Made by a program: the position numbers and the translations under genes. A stretch of DNA of 64,000 nt from a virus: the IMG/VR virus record IMGVR_UViG_3300038451_000147, positions 41,336 to 105,335 of that record; one strand, given 5' to 3'. The notes beneath the pieces were generated by a model. The model ran no database searches, had not been told where the DNA came from, and worked only from the letters and a program-made list of their open reading frames with translations. Shown here in pieces: positions 7,955-16,818 of this stretch (its first letter is position 1; every line of letters starts with the position of its first letter).

Positions 7955-8439
7955 TTCCTCTTCATCACTTTCGATTGGTTGAAGGAATGGATGAACTCAT
8001 CAACACTGGTGAAGATTGCTGTTGCATGATACACCAACCAAGGATGTCCCATTTTAGTCCTATCTTCTATTATGAGATAGGTCGGATGCTTGACAACGTG
8101 ACTATTGTAGAAGACTTCCATCGGGGTTCCAACAGAAATCTTATCGGTAAAGAAGGCTAACACACCATCTGCCCTTCTTATGATTTTGAGGTCGCGCTCC
8201 ACCACTTCCTTTGGGATATTGGTTGCCAGACCCCATGTTGAAATCCACTTTTGGCGTTCCTCTTTGTCCTTGAACTTCTTGTCCTGAGACAACCTATCGA
8301 ACTTCTTCACATCATGCCTACCTTCTACATCATAAAAGGGATTGACTAGATTCAATCCTGTCTTCCTTTCTATCTTCTTCTCTTCTATACGGAGCCGAAG
8401 TCTGTCTCCAAACGGGTGCGCCATGTAGTAACTAAGCAT
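7951..8439 (-). CDS. nucleoside 2-deoxyribosyltransferase-like protein
   Basis: 162 residues from the ATG at 8439 (a GTG at 8448 is possible). YYMAHPFGDR at the N-terminus, ERDLKIIRRADGVLAF (81-96) and VGTPMEVFYN (103-112) match the nucleoside 2-deoxyribosyltransferase fold, with D83 and the probable catalytic Glu E108. Known relatives transfer or hydrolyse the base of deoxynucleosides or deoxynucleotides. Coupled to a dNTP diphosphohydrolase-like gene, it suggests salvage or production of an unusual nucleotide. The substrate cannot be read from sequence. Confidence 0.75.
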   Translation of the reverse strand: MLSYYMAHPFGDRLRLRIEEKKIERKTGLNLVNPFYDVEGRHDVKKFDRLSQDKKFKDKEERQKWISTWGLATNIPKEVVERDLKIIRRADGVLAFFTDKISVGTPMEVFYNSHVVKHPTYLIIEDRTKMGHPWLVYHATAIFTSVDEFIHSFNQSKVMKRK

Positions 8440-8590
8440 GGATTTCACCCCTGATTATCTCAAAGACCTCATCCTGAGAGACCATCGTAATGGGGCCAGC
8501 GTATCCTTGAACCATATATCCAGTCAACTTCCTGATACAGTTAATAAGGATTTCGGCCTCTTCCTCAGTCAAAGACTTCACCATTTTCAT
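8432..8590 (-). CDS. small helical protein, unknown
   Basis: 52 residues from the ATG at 8590 (another at 8584). The sequence is mostly helical and acidic at the start (SLTEEEAEILINCIRKL). Its stop overlaps the next ATG by 8 bases and its start lies inside the end of the upstream gene, typical of operon packing here. No family is recognised. Confidence 0.55.
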   Translation of the reverse strand: MKMVKSLTEEEAEILINCIRKLTGYMVQGYAGPITMVSQDEVFEIIRGEIHA

Positions 8591-8858
8591 GGCACTTCAC
8601 GTTCTCATAACGAGCAACCACCTTCCTATAGAACTCCTGTTGAACAGCCGCTAAGATACCCATCATCTCATTTAGAGTCTTATAGTTGCGTGGTAGAAAC
8701 TCTGTCTCCTTGTAGACCTCAAGAAGCACTCGCGTTAGAGCATAGTTGGTCATACCCTCTCTACTTACATCCATAGAGACCAAATTGTTGATTTTATCGG
8801 CCAACATCCGAATGTTGTCATCCAATTCTCTTCGTTGCTTTTGTTTGATGTAAGGCAT
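8565..8858 (-). CDS. phage protein of the DUF6899 type
   Basis: 97 residues. MPYIKQKQRRELD at the start, NYALTRVLLEV in the middle and QQEFYRKVVARYE followed by ENGEV at the end match a small family common in tailed phages (DUF6899), whose role is unknown. TTAAATAG at 8880-8887 provides the promoter, 21 bases away. It heads the leftward operon of nucleotide enzymes. Confidence 0.75.
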   Translation of the reverse strand: MPYIKQKQRRELDDNIRMLADKINNLVSMDVSREGMTNYALTRVLLEVYKETEFLPRNYKTLNEMMGILAAVQQEFYRKVVARYENVKCHENGEVFD

Positions 8859-8946
8859 ACCAACCCCTTGCTCTCAACTCTATTTAAGGATTCTACGATT
8901 TAGACCTTGAAACCTTTATATAGTCCAAGACGCTAGAGTAGTCTTA

Positions 8947-9147
8947 ATGACTACAGAATGGAAGAAACTTCAATCGGTTGGCCACGCCACCACTCGCATT
9001 ACTCACATCAGAGCCGACCTCATCAGAGACCTCTTGCCCAACGCTTCTGCTAAAACCATCATCGGTGGTAAGTGGACGTTTGACAGTGACAAGAAGGTTC
9101 TGGTTCTCGAAATCAAAGAGTTCTCTGAATGGCCGCCAAAAGAGTGA
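8947..9147 (+). CDS. small protein, unknown
   Basis: 66 residues, mixed alpha/beta, acidic at the end. A TATA box (TTTATATAG, about 8914-8922) lies 24 bases before the ATG. The next gene begins 6 bases after its stop. No function is visible. Confidence 0.6.
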   Translation: MTTEWKKLQSVGHATTRITHIRADLIRDLLPNASAKTIIGGKWTFDSDKKVLVLEIKEFSEWPPKE

Positions 9148-9153
9148 GAGTAG

Positions 9154-9456
9154 ATGTCTGAAGATAAAGAGGAAGAGAATGATGGAAAAGGCCGTCATTA
9201 CAAGCCTCAAGAACGGACTCTCTTCCTTGATATAGAGGGTCTCGACCTCAACACCCCAGAAGGGCAGGATGAGATGCTGAAACGGTTGCAGATTCTCATA
9301 GCCACAACAAACCACAATGCTCTAGACCTGAAAGCCTTTGCCACCCTCAAGGATACCGTCAGGATTAAAACCGACCTCAATGTTCTAAGACTCTTCACCC
9401 AAATGAAGAAGAAAATGGACGAATGGGAGACCGCACAGATAGCCAAGAATCCTTAA
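9154..9456 (+). CDS. charged helical protein, unknown
   Basis: 100 residues with an acidic N-terminus, then two long helices (about 38-60 and 66-95). Size and helicity would suit a small terminase subunit or scaffold-like protein, but no helix-turn-helix is evident, so no function is assigned. It is probably cotranscribed with 8947-9147. Confidence 0.55.
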   Translation: MSEDKEEENDGKGRHYKPQERTLFLDIEGLDLNTPEGQDEMLKRLQILIATTNHNALDLKAFATLKDTVRIKTDLNVLRLFTQMKKKMDEWETAQIAKNP

Positions 9457-9483
9457 ATAGCCTAGAAACGTAGGTGGTTGACT

Positions 9484-9591
9484 ATGGGAGAAAAAGAAGG
9501 AAAGCGGTACTACTTTTGGAGAACGGTGACAGGAACGATTTCTGCTGTAGGCACAATAATCATCCTGCTAAAGGTCTTTAATCTGATTTAG
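9484..9591 (+). CDS. 35-residue single-TM peptide
   Basis: A short ORF with a basic N-terminus and one membrane helix (TISAVGTIIILLKVFNLI). The TATA box TTAAATAG before it at the usual distance supports it as a real gene. The stop overlaps the end of the convergent gene by 4 bases. Confidence 0.5.
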   Translation: MGEKEGKRYYFWRTVTGTISAVGTIIILLKVFNLI

Positions 9592-10091
9592 GCTTCGTTG
9601 AGGAAAGGAACTCCCATCTCATCCTTATCCTTGTCTTCGTCTGAAGGCTCAAGTTCATATTCCTCTGAGGTCTCGTCTGCCGGATTGCCTTTGTGCTTCT
9701 CGGACTCGTAGGTGTCTCCTAATTCGGCTTGAGTCTCTGGTTCTCGCACCATCTTCTCTCCCTCTTCGGTTGCGACATAGCCGCCATACTCGGTCTCGAC
9801 TATCAGTCCTTGGTCTACCAGACTCTTGAGGGCTGGCTTGACCTTCGTTGTTCCTTCCTTCACCGCGTCCATAATGGCATCATGCAGTTCAGAATCCTTC
9901 TCCTGAATCTCAAAGGCGATGTCAGCCATACTTGCTGGCCCACCATATTCCTCTTTGTAATGGGCTACCTGAAAGAGAACTTCGGCCTCTATATCTAACT
10001 CTCCACTGTCCAAAGCCGTTTCTGGGGCCGTCTCAGGCTCTTCTACTGGCTCTGGATTCGGCTCAGTCTCAGAGTCGGTTGCTATAGCCAT
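9588..10091 (-). CDS. acidic protein with a winged-helix-like core
   Basis: 167 residues. The N-terminus (1-35) and C-terminus (120-167) are very acidic and probably disordered. The centre (VKPALKSLVDQGLIVETEYGG) reads like the recognition helix and wing of an archaeal winged-helix protein. It could be a transcriptional regulator or a DNA-mimic-like protein. The TATA box at 10113-10121 lies 21 bases upstream. Confidence 0.6.
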   Translation of the reverse strand: MAIATDSETEPNPEPVEEPETAPETALDSGELDIEAEVLFQVAHYKEEYGGPASMADIAFEIQEKDSELHDAIMDAVKEGTTKVKPALKSLVDQGLIVETEYGGYVATEEGEKMVREPETQAELGDTYESEKHKGNPADETSEEYELEPSDEDKDKDEMGVPFLNEA

Positions 10092-10112
10092 AGGATAGGA
10101 AAGGGGCTAGGA

Positions 10113-10124
10113 GTATTTAAATAT
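10113..10124. promoter_or_regulatory. divergent TATA region
   Basis: GTATTTAAATAT is AT-rich and readable as TTTAAATA on both strands. The ATG at 10091 (-) and the ATG at 10150 (+) lie 21 and about 25 bases away. Confidence 0.6.
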
Positions 10125-10149
10125 AGCGACTTGCTCTATCTACTATAGT

Positions 10150-10629
10150 ATGAGCATCGTTCCACCTGCGATAGTCCAATACTGCAATACACAGGACATC
10201 GTGAGACTACTCAATCTGCAACAGTCCAGCACAGACCCCAACAAGTATCTCGTCTGGCAGATTCCGACCTCAGTAGACATCATAAACACCTTTGTCCGGT
10301 ATGGGAACGAACAGACTACTGCTACATGGGGAGACCTCACCCAAAGTTCATTATTGCCTCTCGCAAGGCAGTATGCCGTCTTCACAGCCGCCCTAAATAT
10401 GATAGAGACGATGACAGTAAATTGGGTGATTTCCGGTCTACCAGTGACCATCGGTGATGTCAGCATCAACAGACTCCAAGCCATGCAAGCGGCAACAGTT
10501 GAAGTCAAAGAGAGGTTCAAAGAGGAGATAGGCATACTCTACGTCAAGTTGTCAGAAATCTCGTTCCCCAACAACTATCAGAGTCCAAGTCCATACGTTG
10601 ACTTCGGTGGGAGTCCGTATTGGAGTTAG
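10150..10629 (+). CDS. probable head-tail connector (adaptor) protein
   Basis: 159 residues, mostly helical. The opening YCNTQDIVRLLNLQ and internal helices resemble the first adaptor protein that sits under the portal in tailed viruses. The next two genes look like a neck protein and a tail terminator, the usual order of a neck module, and this context is the main support. The promoter is at 10113-10124. Confidence 0.5.
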   Translation: MSIVPPAIVQYCNTQDIVRLLNLQQSSTDPNKYLVWQIPTSVDIINTFVRYGNEQTTATWGDLTQSSLLPLARQYAVFTAALNMIETMTVNWVISGLPVTIGDVSINRLQAMQAATVEVKERFKEEIGILYVKLSEISFPNNYQSPSPYVDFGGSPYWS

Positions 10630-10639
10630 GTGATTAAAA

Positions 10640-12703
10640 ATGGCTCCGCCTTTCACACCTGTAACTGTAACAGATTCTACAACAGGAGTAGATACCATCG
10701 GCCCTTTACAACGAAATTTGATAGCGACTTGGACAACGCCTCAAACAACCACAAGCGGAACTACCACAGACCTCTGCAATCAGCCAAAGACATTCGTTGG
10801 CAACGATGGCTACTACTACGCCTTCTATGCAGACGACATGGACGAGATAAGTTACTCCTACACCACCGATGGAACCATTTGGACAGAGGTTCAAAATATA
10901 TTCGGTAGCAAGGACACATCAGATGCCGCAGATTTCGTGGTCTGGTATGACGATGCAAGTGACAAAGTGGCAATCGCACGAATCTCGGAAGGTGACTTCA
11001 CAGCCTTCTATTGGAGCATTGGCACACCATACCAAGGAGCCATAACTTGGGACTATTTTGATGAGACGAAGATGGTGCTTTACCAATCCTACATAGAGTT
11101 TCCTAGCGTCTACATAGGCTCCAACCACGATTCCACTGGCACATATCTCTGGGTATCTGTGACAACTGAAGACAATTCCAACAACTACTACAATGAGGTC
11201 TGGCGATACACCTACAGCGACATTTCACCTAGTTGGACTGAGATTCTGGTTACCCCAACCGACTTTTCCAGCCACGCCCTTACAGTAATCGTGGGAACTC
11301 CAACAAGCCATGATTTGGTTTTGTTCAGAGGCGGATTCACTGCATGGAGCGATGTAGTGACATTCTACTCCTCAATAAACGATGGAACATCATTTACTGC
11401 TGGCTCTCCAACATCCGGCACTTACACTCTTGAATGGAGTGGATACACGGTCTATGACGACACAGTGTATATCTCAGCAGTAGGCCCGACTGGAGAAGGC
11501 GGTGGTAGCCTATCCTTGGTAGCATATAACGCGAATACAGATTCGGTAACTGAAAACAATCTCATACCTACCTTCCCCATACTTTGGAGCATGGTATTCG
11601 ATGGCGGAGCAACCATCTCAGTAAATCTGTATGGTTTCACCATCCTATGTGCAGGCTCAGATGAGACCATTTCAATCACCCAAAGTCAGCCTTGGTATGA
11701 GTTCAATCCTGCCCTAATGACATGGATGGCCCCAACAACACTGTGGACAGGAAGCGAAGTCGCGCCCCAATATCCTCAGATATACTACAAGGAAGTGCCG
11801 GGTAGCCCACTATCAGCAGTAGCAGAATGGACGACCTTCGCTCCCACAAACACATGGGCCACTATCCTGTATCCGTCAATGCTCATAGGTGGAGTCATTG
11901 GTATATTAGATACTACAAGTGATATGGAATTTATTAGTCACTACAACGCTTCCTTCTATGTATCTGATAGCGCGATTGCGATTGAGTCTCTCGGCCATCT
12001 CATTCATGAAGGAGATGCGGCTCTTGCATTAGAGTATCTCGGCTTGCTAACCAAACGTGGTATACTAGATAGCACAACAGACATTGAATCTATCATTGTA
12101 AACATTAGCACTCTCCACAAGACCATACAGGATTACGCTTACGCAGTTGATTGGGCAGTAGGTGGAAATCTTGTAGGTCTTTTCGACATGGCCTACGCAG
12201 AAGACAAGATTTCGGTGCAAAAGTTCTGCACATACAGTCCCATCTCTGGAGCCATCCCTCTAACAGCTATGGACACCGATTACATAGCCCTTACCTACCG
12301 CCAGATGATAGACATGACTGGAATCCCCATCACCTACAGGACTCAGCATATAGTTGGCCACGATGCCTATGAGCACCCCATAATCAAATACACCGATTCC
12401 ATACTCACCGCCTTCATCACCATCTTCACCAACGTAGAATACGAGTATGTTGAAGAGGGCTTCCTGCCTAACCACTACGCCAGTATGTGGATATACTGTG
12501 TAGCCCCACAGGTAGGAGACCATGTAGTGTGGCAAAGCATAGAGTGGGAAGTAAGGAACTCCATACCGAAGGTCATCGGCAACAAGACCGTCTACTATCA
12601 GACCATCCTCAGAAGGGTGCTTGCGAATGTACCGCCAGCCGCACCTGACCCGAATACACTTAATAGTGGCGGAGTAGCAAGTCTCCCCACAGGCGACCCG
12701 TAG
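10640..12703 (+). CDS. large neck protein: propeller-like repeats with a C-terminal head-closure-like domain
   Basis: 687 residues. Residues about 40-410 contain repeated Tyr/Trp/Asp-rich blades such as YYAFYADDMDEISYSYTTDG and ADFVVWYDDASDKVAIAR, suggesting a beta propeller of sialidase-like type. Residues 430-500 repeat ILDTTSDME and SAIAIESLGHLIHEGDAA units. The last 110 residues (GDHVVWQSIEWEVRNSIPKV, then YYQTILRRV) resemble head-closure or head-tail joining proteins. A connector fused to a large surface domain would make neck appendages. This is inference from pattern, not a family match. Confidence 0.5.
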   Translation: MAPPFTPVTVTDSTTGVDTIGPLQRNLIATWTTPQTTTSGTTTDLCNQPKTFVGNDGYYYAFYADDMDEISYSYTTDGTIWTEVQNIFGSKDTSDAADFVVWYDDASDKVAIARISEGDFTAFYWSIGTPYQGAITWDYFDETKMVLYQSYIEFPSVYIGSNHDSTGTYLWVSVTTEDNSNNYYNEVWRYTYSDISPSWTEILVTPTDFSSHALTVIVGTPTSHDLVLFRGGFTAWSDVVTFYSSINDGTSFTAGSPTSGTYTLEWSGYTVYDDTVYISAVGPTGEGGGSLSLVAYNANTDSVTENNLIPTFPILWSMVFDGGATISVNLYGFTILCAGSDETISITQSQPWYEFNPALMTWMAPTTLWTGSEVAPQYPQIYYKEVPGSPLSAVAEWTTFAPTNTWATILYPSMLIGGVIGILDTTSDMEFISHYNASFYVSDSAIAIESLGHLIHEGDAALALEYLGLLTKRGILDSTTDIESIIVNISTLHKTIQDYAYAVDWAVGGNLVGLFDMAYAEDKISVQKFCTYSPISGAIPLTAMDTDYIALTYRQMIDMTGIPITYRTQHIVGHDAYEHPIIKYTDSILTAFITIFTNVEYEYVEEGFLPNHYASMWIYCVAPQVGDHVVWQSIEWEVRNSIPKVIGNKTVYYQTILRRVLANVPPAAPDPNTLNSGGVASLPTGDP

Positions 12704-13171
12704 ATGGTAATCATAAGTCAACCGCCAAACGGGGTAGACCCCATCCTTTTCCTACAGGGCTTGCTAGTAGGTCAAATCAGAGACGACTCAGGAACTATCG
12801 TGCGAATAACGGTAGTCTATCCGAAAGAGATACAAGGGATAACCATGCCTCTGATAATAATCAACCAGAAGCCAGAAGAGATGAGATTCATCAGCATCCC
12901 CGCCTTGAGACGCAGATGGACTACGCCTTTCACCCTTGAGATTTGGGCCAAAAGCGTGGAGCAGAGATACGCCATAAAAGAGAGCCTGATGGCTAGACTG
13001 GATGCCATCACTGGCCCTGCAAACCAACTCGCAGATAACTATGTGTATATGTGGTTCAAGGTCAACGAGCCGAAAGACCAACAGAAGAAGTTCGGACAGC
13101 CCATATTCACAATCGGATTCCAAGTCACACTGGTCTACGACACCCTCACAGCACAAGTGCCACCGTTATGA
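12704..13171 (+). CDS. probable tail terminator / tail completion protein
   Basis: 155 residues, alpha/beta. FTLEIWAKSVEQRYAIKE followed by a helix and late strands (FTIGFQVTLVYDT) resembles tail-terminator proteins, which cap the tail tube and dock it to the neck. It starts directly after the stop of the neck protein. It is the third member of the connector-neck-terminator set. The stop overlaps a short ORF resembling the capsid protein N-terminus. Confidence 0.5.
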   Translation: MVIISQPPNGVDPILFLQGLLVGQIRDDSGTIVRITVVYPKEIQGITMPLIIINQKPEEMRFISIPALRRRWTTPFTLEIWAKSVEQRYAIKESLMARLDAITGPANQLADNYVYMWFKVNEPKDQQKKFGQPIFTIGFQVTLVYDTLTAQVPPL

Positions 13172-13248
13172 TAACAAGAGAGAACTTAGGTAGCAGAAGT
13201 AACGAACAGGTCGTCAATGTCGGTGCTCTGTTCTATCCAGCCTTCTAG
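13168..13248 (+). pseudogene. 26-codon ORF matching the capsid protein N-terminus
   Basis: Starts at an ATG overlapping the previous stop and ends at a TAG. Its tail VVNVGALFYPAF parallels PIVNTGALFYPAL near the start of the major capsid protein (34209-35144), and ITREN parallels MTREQ. The rest of the capsid gene is missing. It may be the scar of a recombination that moved or lost a capsid gene, or a short peptide still expressed by coupling. Confidence 0.55.
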
Positions 13249-13562
13249 CCTTTTAGTAGATTGACATCCTCTACTGAAAGCAGTGCTTCAGAAAGTTTAT
13301 CGAAGAAGGGACTTTGCACCAGTTCACCCATCAGACTATACTTGTCGGCCAGTTCAGCAACAAGGGTCAGAACGTCTTGGTCTTCCACAATCTCTGCCCC
13401 ACAGTAGATGGCGATGGGAGCCTTGGTCTCCTTACAGAAGATGAAGGTGTAGTCTAAGACACGCGCAACGTGCTTGGTGTGTTTGCAGTTGGTAGAAGTG
13501 TGGTCGCCCTCAAAGAGTAGAACATATTTCCCGTCACTAGCCTTGGCCCCTGTTAGAAGCAT
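13245..13562 (-). CDS. small alpha/beta protein, unknown
   Basis: 105 residues from the ATG at 13562, which sits about 24 bases from TTAATAAAG; an upstream ATG at 13610 is too close to that box. KYVLLFEGDH, VLDYTFIFCKE and APIAIYCGAE read as alternating strands of a small Rossmann-like fold. No catalytic motif is obvious. The C-terminus is acidic and helical. Confidence 0.6.
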   Translation of the reverse strand: MLLTGAKASDGKYVLLFEGDHTSTNCKHTKHVARVLDYTFIFCKETKAPIAIYCGAEIVEDQDVLTLVAELADKYSLMGELVQSPFFDKLSEALLSVEDVNLLKG

Positions 13563-13643
13563 CTTAATCCTTATAAGGAAGAAGCCTTTATTAAGCATTG
13601 CGACCAACACGCTTAAATAAGCCGAGTTAGATAGGGTGGAGCA

Positions 13644-13958
13644 ATGGTGTATTCCAAGAAAATGGACGAAATCTACGGGGAGACGATGTATCCAAAGTCA
13701 CTGCCAACAGTCGCCTTTTCAATCACACCCACCCTCAAGGAAGTCGTTACGAGCAGAGGAATTGTAACGGAAGGGGTAAAGAGGATGGGCATCAAAATCA
13801 AAGGCACTCACTTCAAGTTGGACACCCCTATCGGGAAACTAGGAATCAAGGAGATTTCAGTTATCCATGCGAGAGACGATGGTGACTTCACCAACATCTA
13901 CACGCATAGGTATTCCGTCCTAGCCATTCCCCTTCCCAAACAGCCCCGTAAGAAGTAA
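13644..13958 (+). CDS. small basic protein, unknown
   Basis: 104 residues, basic, with beta-rich stretches (VKRMGIKIKGTHFKLD, LGIKEISVIHARDDG). A TATA box (TTAAATAA) lies 23-24 bases before the ATG. No family is recognised; a small DNA-binding or capsid-associated role would suit its charge. Confidence 0.6.
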   Translation: MVYSKKMDEIYGETMYPKSLPTVAFSITPTLKEVVTSRGIVTEGVKRMGIKIKGTHFKLDTPIGKLGIKEISVIHARDDGDFTNIYTHRYSVLAIPLPKQPRKK

Positions 13959-14002
13959 CTAGGGACAACCTTAAATAGTCCCTTCCCCTTTATTAATTCA
14001 GT

Positions 14003-14761
14003 ATGCCATTCGCAGACTACAAGGACTTTACCGACTGTGTGTCTAAGAACAAGTCAAAAGACGACCCGTCAGCCTACTGTGGCTATATAAAACACCAAGT
14101 TGAGGGTGGCAAGAAGAAAGAAGAAATCATGGATTTCCCAGAGCACCAACTCTTCCATCTCGAAGAGGCAGAGAGGTCGCTTAACACAGGGCCAAGCGGA
14201 AAGAAACTTCCCTATCCCTGTCAGTATTGCACACAACAGTATCCAAGTTATTACGCTCTCTCCGAACACATGGGTATAGACCATCCAGACAAGTTCCAAC
14301 ATCAAGAAGAGTCTCATGGTGGAGACCGCCAGACCAGACTACCAAAAGGAGTTCAACACACTATAAAGAGGATGGGTGGGCCTGAATCGTGGAATCCAGA
14401 AGGAATAGAGAAGGAGACTGAGAATATCAAAGAGGCTACTGCTTTCCTCAACACACTGAAGGCAACGATTGATGAGGTCACGCTCATAGCAAAGGATACT
14501 GGTTACATGGGTGTCTCTAATAAGGTAAGTCCTACAGCACCCACCTACAGTTTCCCCGTCTCAGGAGACCTTGTAGATACCGTAGTCCATGAGGTAAAGG
14601 GCTTTGACGTTCAGACCAACTTCTACAACCAGACTATGGCTGAACTCAAAGACATCGTAAAGGATGCCGACAAGTTCTTCATAGACGCTGGCTGGAACTC
14701 CAAGGAAACCGTCAAGGAGTATGCGAAGCACATAAAGAAGAACGGAAAGGATTTCGATTAG
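14003..14761 (+). CDS. C2H2 zinc-finger protein with a Cys-containing N-terminal motif
   Basis: 252 residues. FADYKDFTDCVSKNKSKDD followed by a second Cys resembles a short motif found at termini of phage head proteins. Residues 72-93 form a C2H2 zinc finger (YPCQYC, then HMGIDH). The C-terminal half (about 125-252) is helical and charged. TTAAATAG upstream gives the promoter. The next gene also opens with a C2H2 finger, so the pair probably works in one process. Function unknown. Confidence 0.65.
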   Translation: MPFADYKDFTDCVSKNKSKDDPSAYCGYIKHQVEGGKKKEEIMDFPEHQLFHLEEAERSLNTGPSGKKLPYPCQYCTQQYPSYYALSEHMGIDHPDKFQHQEESHGGDRQTRLPKGVQHTIKRMGGPESWNPEGIEKETENIKEATAFLNTLKATIDEVTLIAKDTGYMGVSNKVSPTAPTYSFPVSGDLVDTVVHEVKGFDVQTNFYNQTMAELKDIVKDADKFFIDAGWNSKETVKEYAKHIKKNGKDFD

Positions 14762-14802
14762 AAGTCAGCCTTATATAGCCCCACTACTCTAATTACTACA
14801 GT

Positions 14803-16818
14803 ATGGCCAAACCAGAGGCTTACGGTAAGACATCGCCCGTCTCCACCTGCCCCATTTGTCATGACTTCATGCTACCCGAAGAGTATGACAAGCACGTTAT
14901 GACCGAGCATACCAAAGACCAACGAGAGCGACACGGAGTCAAAGTTGAGGAGAAACCGGGGCCAAAAGGCCACTTCTACGGAGATGTCTGGTCTAAATAT
15001 GACGAGCAACAGCCCTACCAATTCACTCAAACCGAGTTTGATGCCATCACTAAAGATGCGTGGGAAGCAGATTGTGAGCAATGTCGAAGCATAATCGAGA
15101 ACACAGAGATGGACGGCTCTGAATATGCCATCCATCCGACCTCAGAACAGAAGGCGCACATGACCGACCTCTTTGGCTATTCGGCAGAACGCGCTCAAAA
15201 GCCAACGGGCTATCTAGACCCTGAAGACCCACAATGGCAAAAGTCCGTTGAGCACATTCAAGAGAGACAAAAGAAGCCGGGTAACATAGGAACCTTCGGG
15301 CCACAATCCGGTATGCGGAGAGGAGAGCCGACTAGAGACGAGTGGCAAATCGCCAGTTATCTAGACTCGATTGGACTGGAATACATTCACAAGATGAAAC
15401 TCGGAGAGATAGACCCTACAGTTGGGAAGCCAAAGGTAGAATATGACTTCTTCATTCCATCGCTTCTGATAGCCATCGAGACCAGTCCGAGCTGGCATGA
15501 AGGTGGGCCTAGTGAACTCGCAAGGGTAGCCGAGAACGACAAGTTCAAAAGGAAGTTCGCCAAAGAGAACGGGATAGAACTCTTCGTCTACGACCCCGAT
15601 GAGAAGTTCGGCAGTGCGGAGTTCATAAACACGGTCTTGGCTCCTGAACTGAGGACGCATGGTGTGGATGCCCCAGATGTGCCAGCAGGAGAAATTCCGG
15701 CTCCATCTGAGAAAGATGAAGACCTTTCGATAGAAGGGCGAACCTATGGCGACCCACGCTTCAACGAGTGGGACACCCCGTTCATCTACAGAGAAGAAGA
15801 GGAAGATAAGAGACCAGAAAGTTGGGGAAGAGTCAAGCACAGCACTTGTGTTTGTCATGACCCACCGAATAACAAGACTTCTTTTTGTGATGAATGTGAT
15901 ATGCACCATCATGATAACGATTGGATGGAAGACCATCTAGAGATACAAAGTATGCGAGAGGTTGAAGCGGATTTTGGTAAAAGAGATGAACAGAAGGGAG
16001 TAGGTTACGATTGGAACTACAACACCAAGTATCGAGAGAAACCCATTCTTGAAGAAGAAGGTGAGCCAGTCGGAGACAGTTGGAAAGTCAAAGGAAAGCA
16101 CAACATATGTAAGAAGTGCGGCAAAGAAACGGAACTATGTGACATCTGCAACTATCATCACCATTTGGACAACTTTGCAGGTGAGCATGAGAAGTTCCAG
16201 ATGATTGTCAACTCTGGTGGTTTTGACTGGAACAAACTGCCGCCCCAACTGCAAACCTTTGAGAGCAAGTATGGAACCGCCTTCCCTTGCCCTATGGACA
16301 TAGACCCTGAAGACATGGGAACCTTCCAAAAGGAAGAGCAAACTGATGTTCCAAAAGGCGTGGTTCCACCTGAAGGATATGCAAGACAGACTACAGAAGA
16401 AGCGGCTTTGGGCGTGCTAGACCATCTGATAAAGGGTGGAGTGGAGAGTTTCGATTCGTGGGACGAAGTGATAGAGCACCTTCAGTTCTTGGTGGATACT
16501 GGTTACATCGCCAACTTCCAACCGCCCAACATCTCTGAAGAGGAGTTTGAGGTATGGAAGCCTCTCATACAAGGTATGATGAGACAGCAGACAAGATGGC
16601 CCGACCTCAAAGAGCAATCTGGGATACCCCAAAACATCCCCACTGGCGCATATACCCGACTGGAACCCTTGACCCAAGACCAGTCTCAGAACTTTCCTAG
16701 ATTCCCAGAGCGTGGGAAGGTCAACACCATAGAACAGCAGAGTGGTGGAGAAGAGTTAGAGGCCCAGAACATCCTCAAACTAGAGGAAGAGATTAAGAAA
16801 CTGGAATCCCAAGTTTAG
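14803..16818 (+). CDS. large multi-zinc-finger protein with a PD-(D/E)XK/Vsr-like nuclease domain
   Basis: 671 residues. A C2H2 finger opens the protein (C16, C19, H31, H36). Residues 180-270 look like a Vsr-type PD-(D/E)XK nuclease: E180 in the first helix, D215 in EYDFFIP, E226 in LLIAIETSPSWH, then a Lys-rich helix and ENGIELFVYDPD. Two related Cys/His repeats follow near 348-380 and 433-465 (FCDECDMHHH and LCDICNYHHH). The end is a coiled-coil-like helix. TTATATAG lies upstream. It may be a virion-borne or late DNA nuclease; the domain call is from pattern only. Confidence 0.6.
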   Translation: MAKPEAYGKTSPVSTCPICHDFMLPEEYDKHVMTEHTKDQRERHGVKVEEKPGPKGHFYGDVWSKYDEQQPYQFTQTEFDAITKDAWEADCEQCRSIIENTEMDGSEYAIHPTSEQKAHMTDLFGYSAERAQKPTGYLDPEDPQWQKSVEHIQERQKKPGNIGTFGPQSGMRRGEPTRDEWQIASYLDSIGLEYIHKMKLGEIDPTVGKPKVEYDFFIPSLLIAIETSPSWHEGGPSELARVAENDKFKRKFAKENGIELFVYDPDEKFGSAEFINTVLAPELRTHGVDAPDVPAGEIPAPSEKDEDLSIEGRTYGDPRFNEWDTPFIYREEEEDKRPESWGRVKHSTCVCHDPPNNKTSFCDECDMHHHDNDWMEDHLEIQSMREVEADFGKRDEQKGVGYDWNYNTKYREKPILEEEGEPVGDSWKVKGKHNICKKCGKETELCDICNYHHHLDNFAGEHEKFQMIVNSGGFDWNKLPPQLQTFESKYGTAFPCPMDIDPEDMGTFQKEEQTDVPKGVVPPEGYARQTTEEAALGVLDHLIKGGVESFDSWDEVIEHLQFLVDTGYIANFQPPNISEEEFEVWKPLIQGMMRQQTRWPDLKEQSGIPQNIPTGAYTRLEPLTQDQSQNFPRFPERGKVNTIEQQSGGEELEAQNILKLEEEIKKLESQV

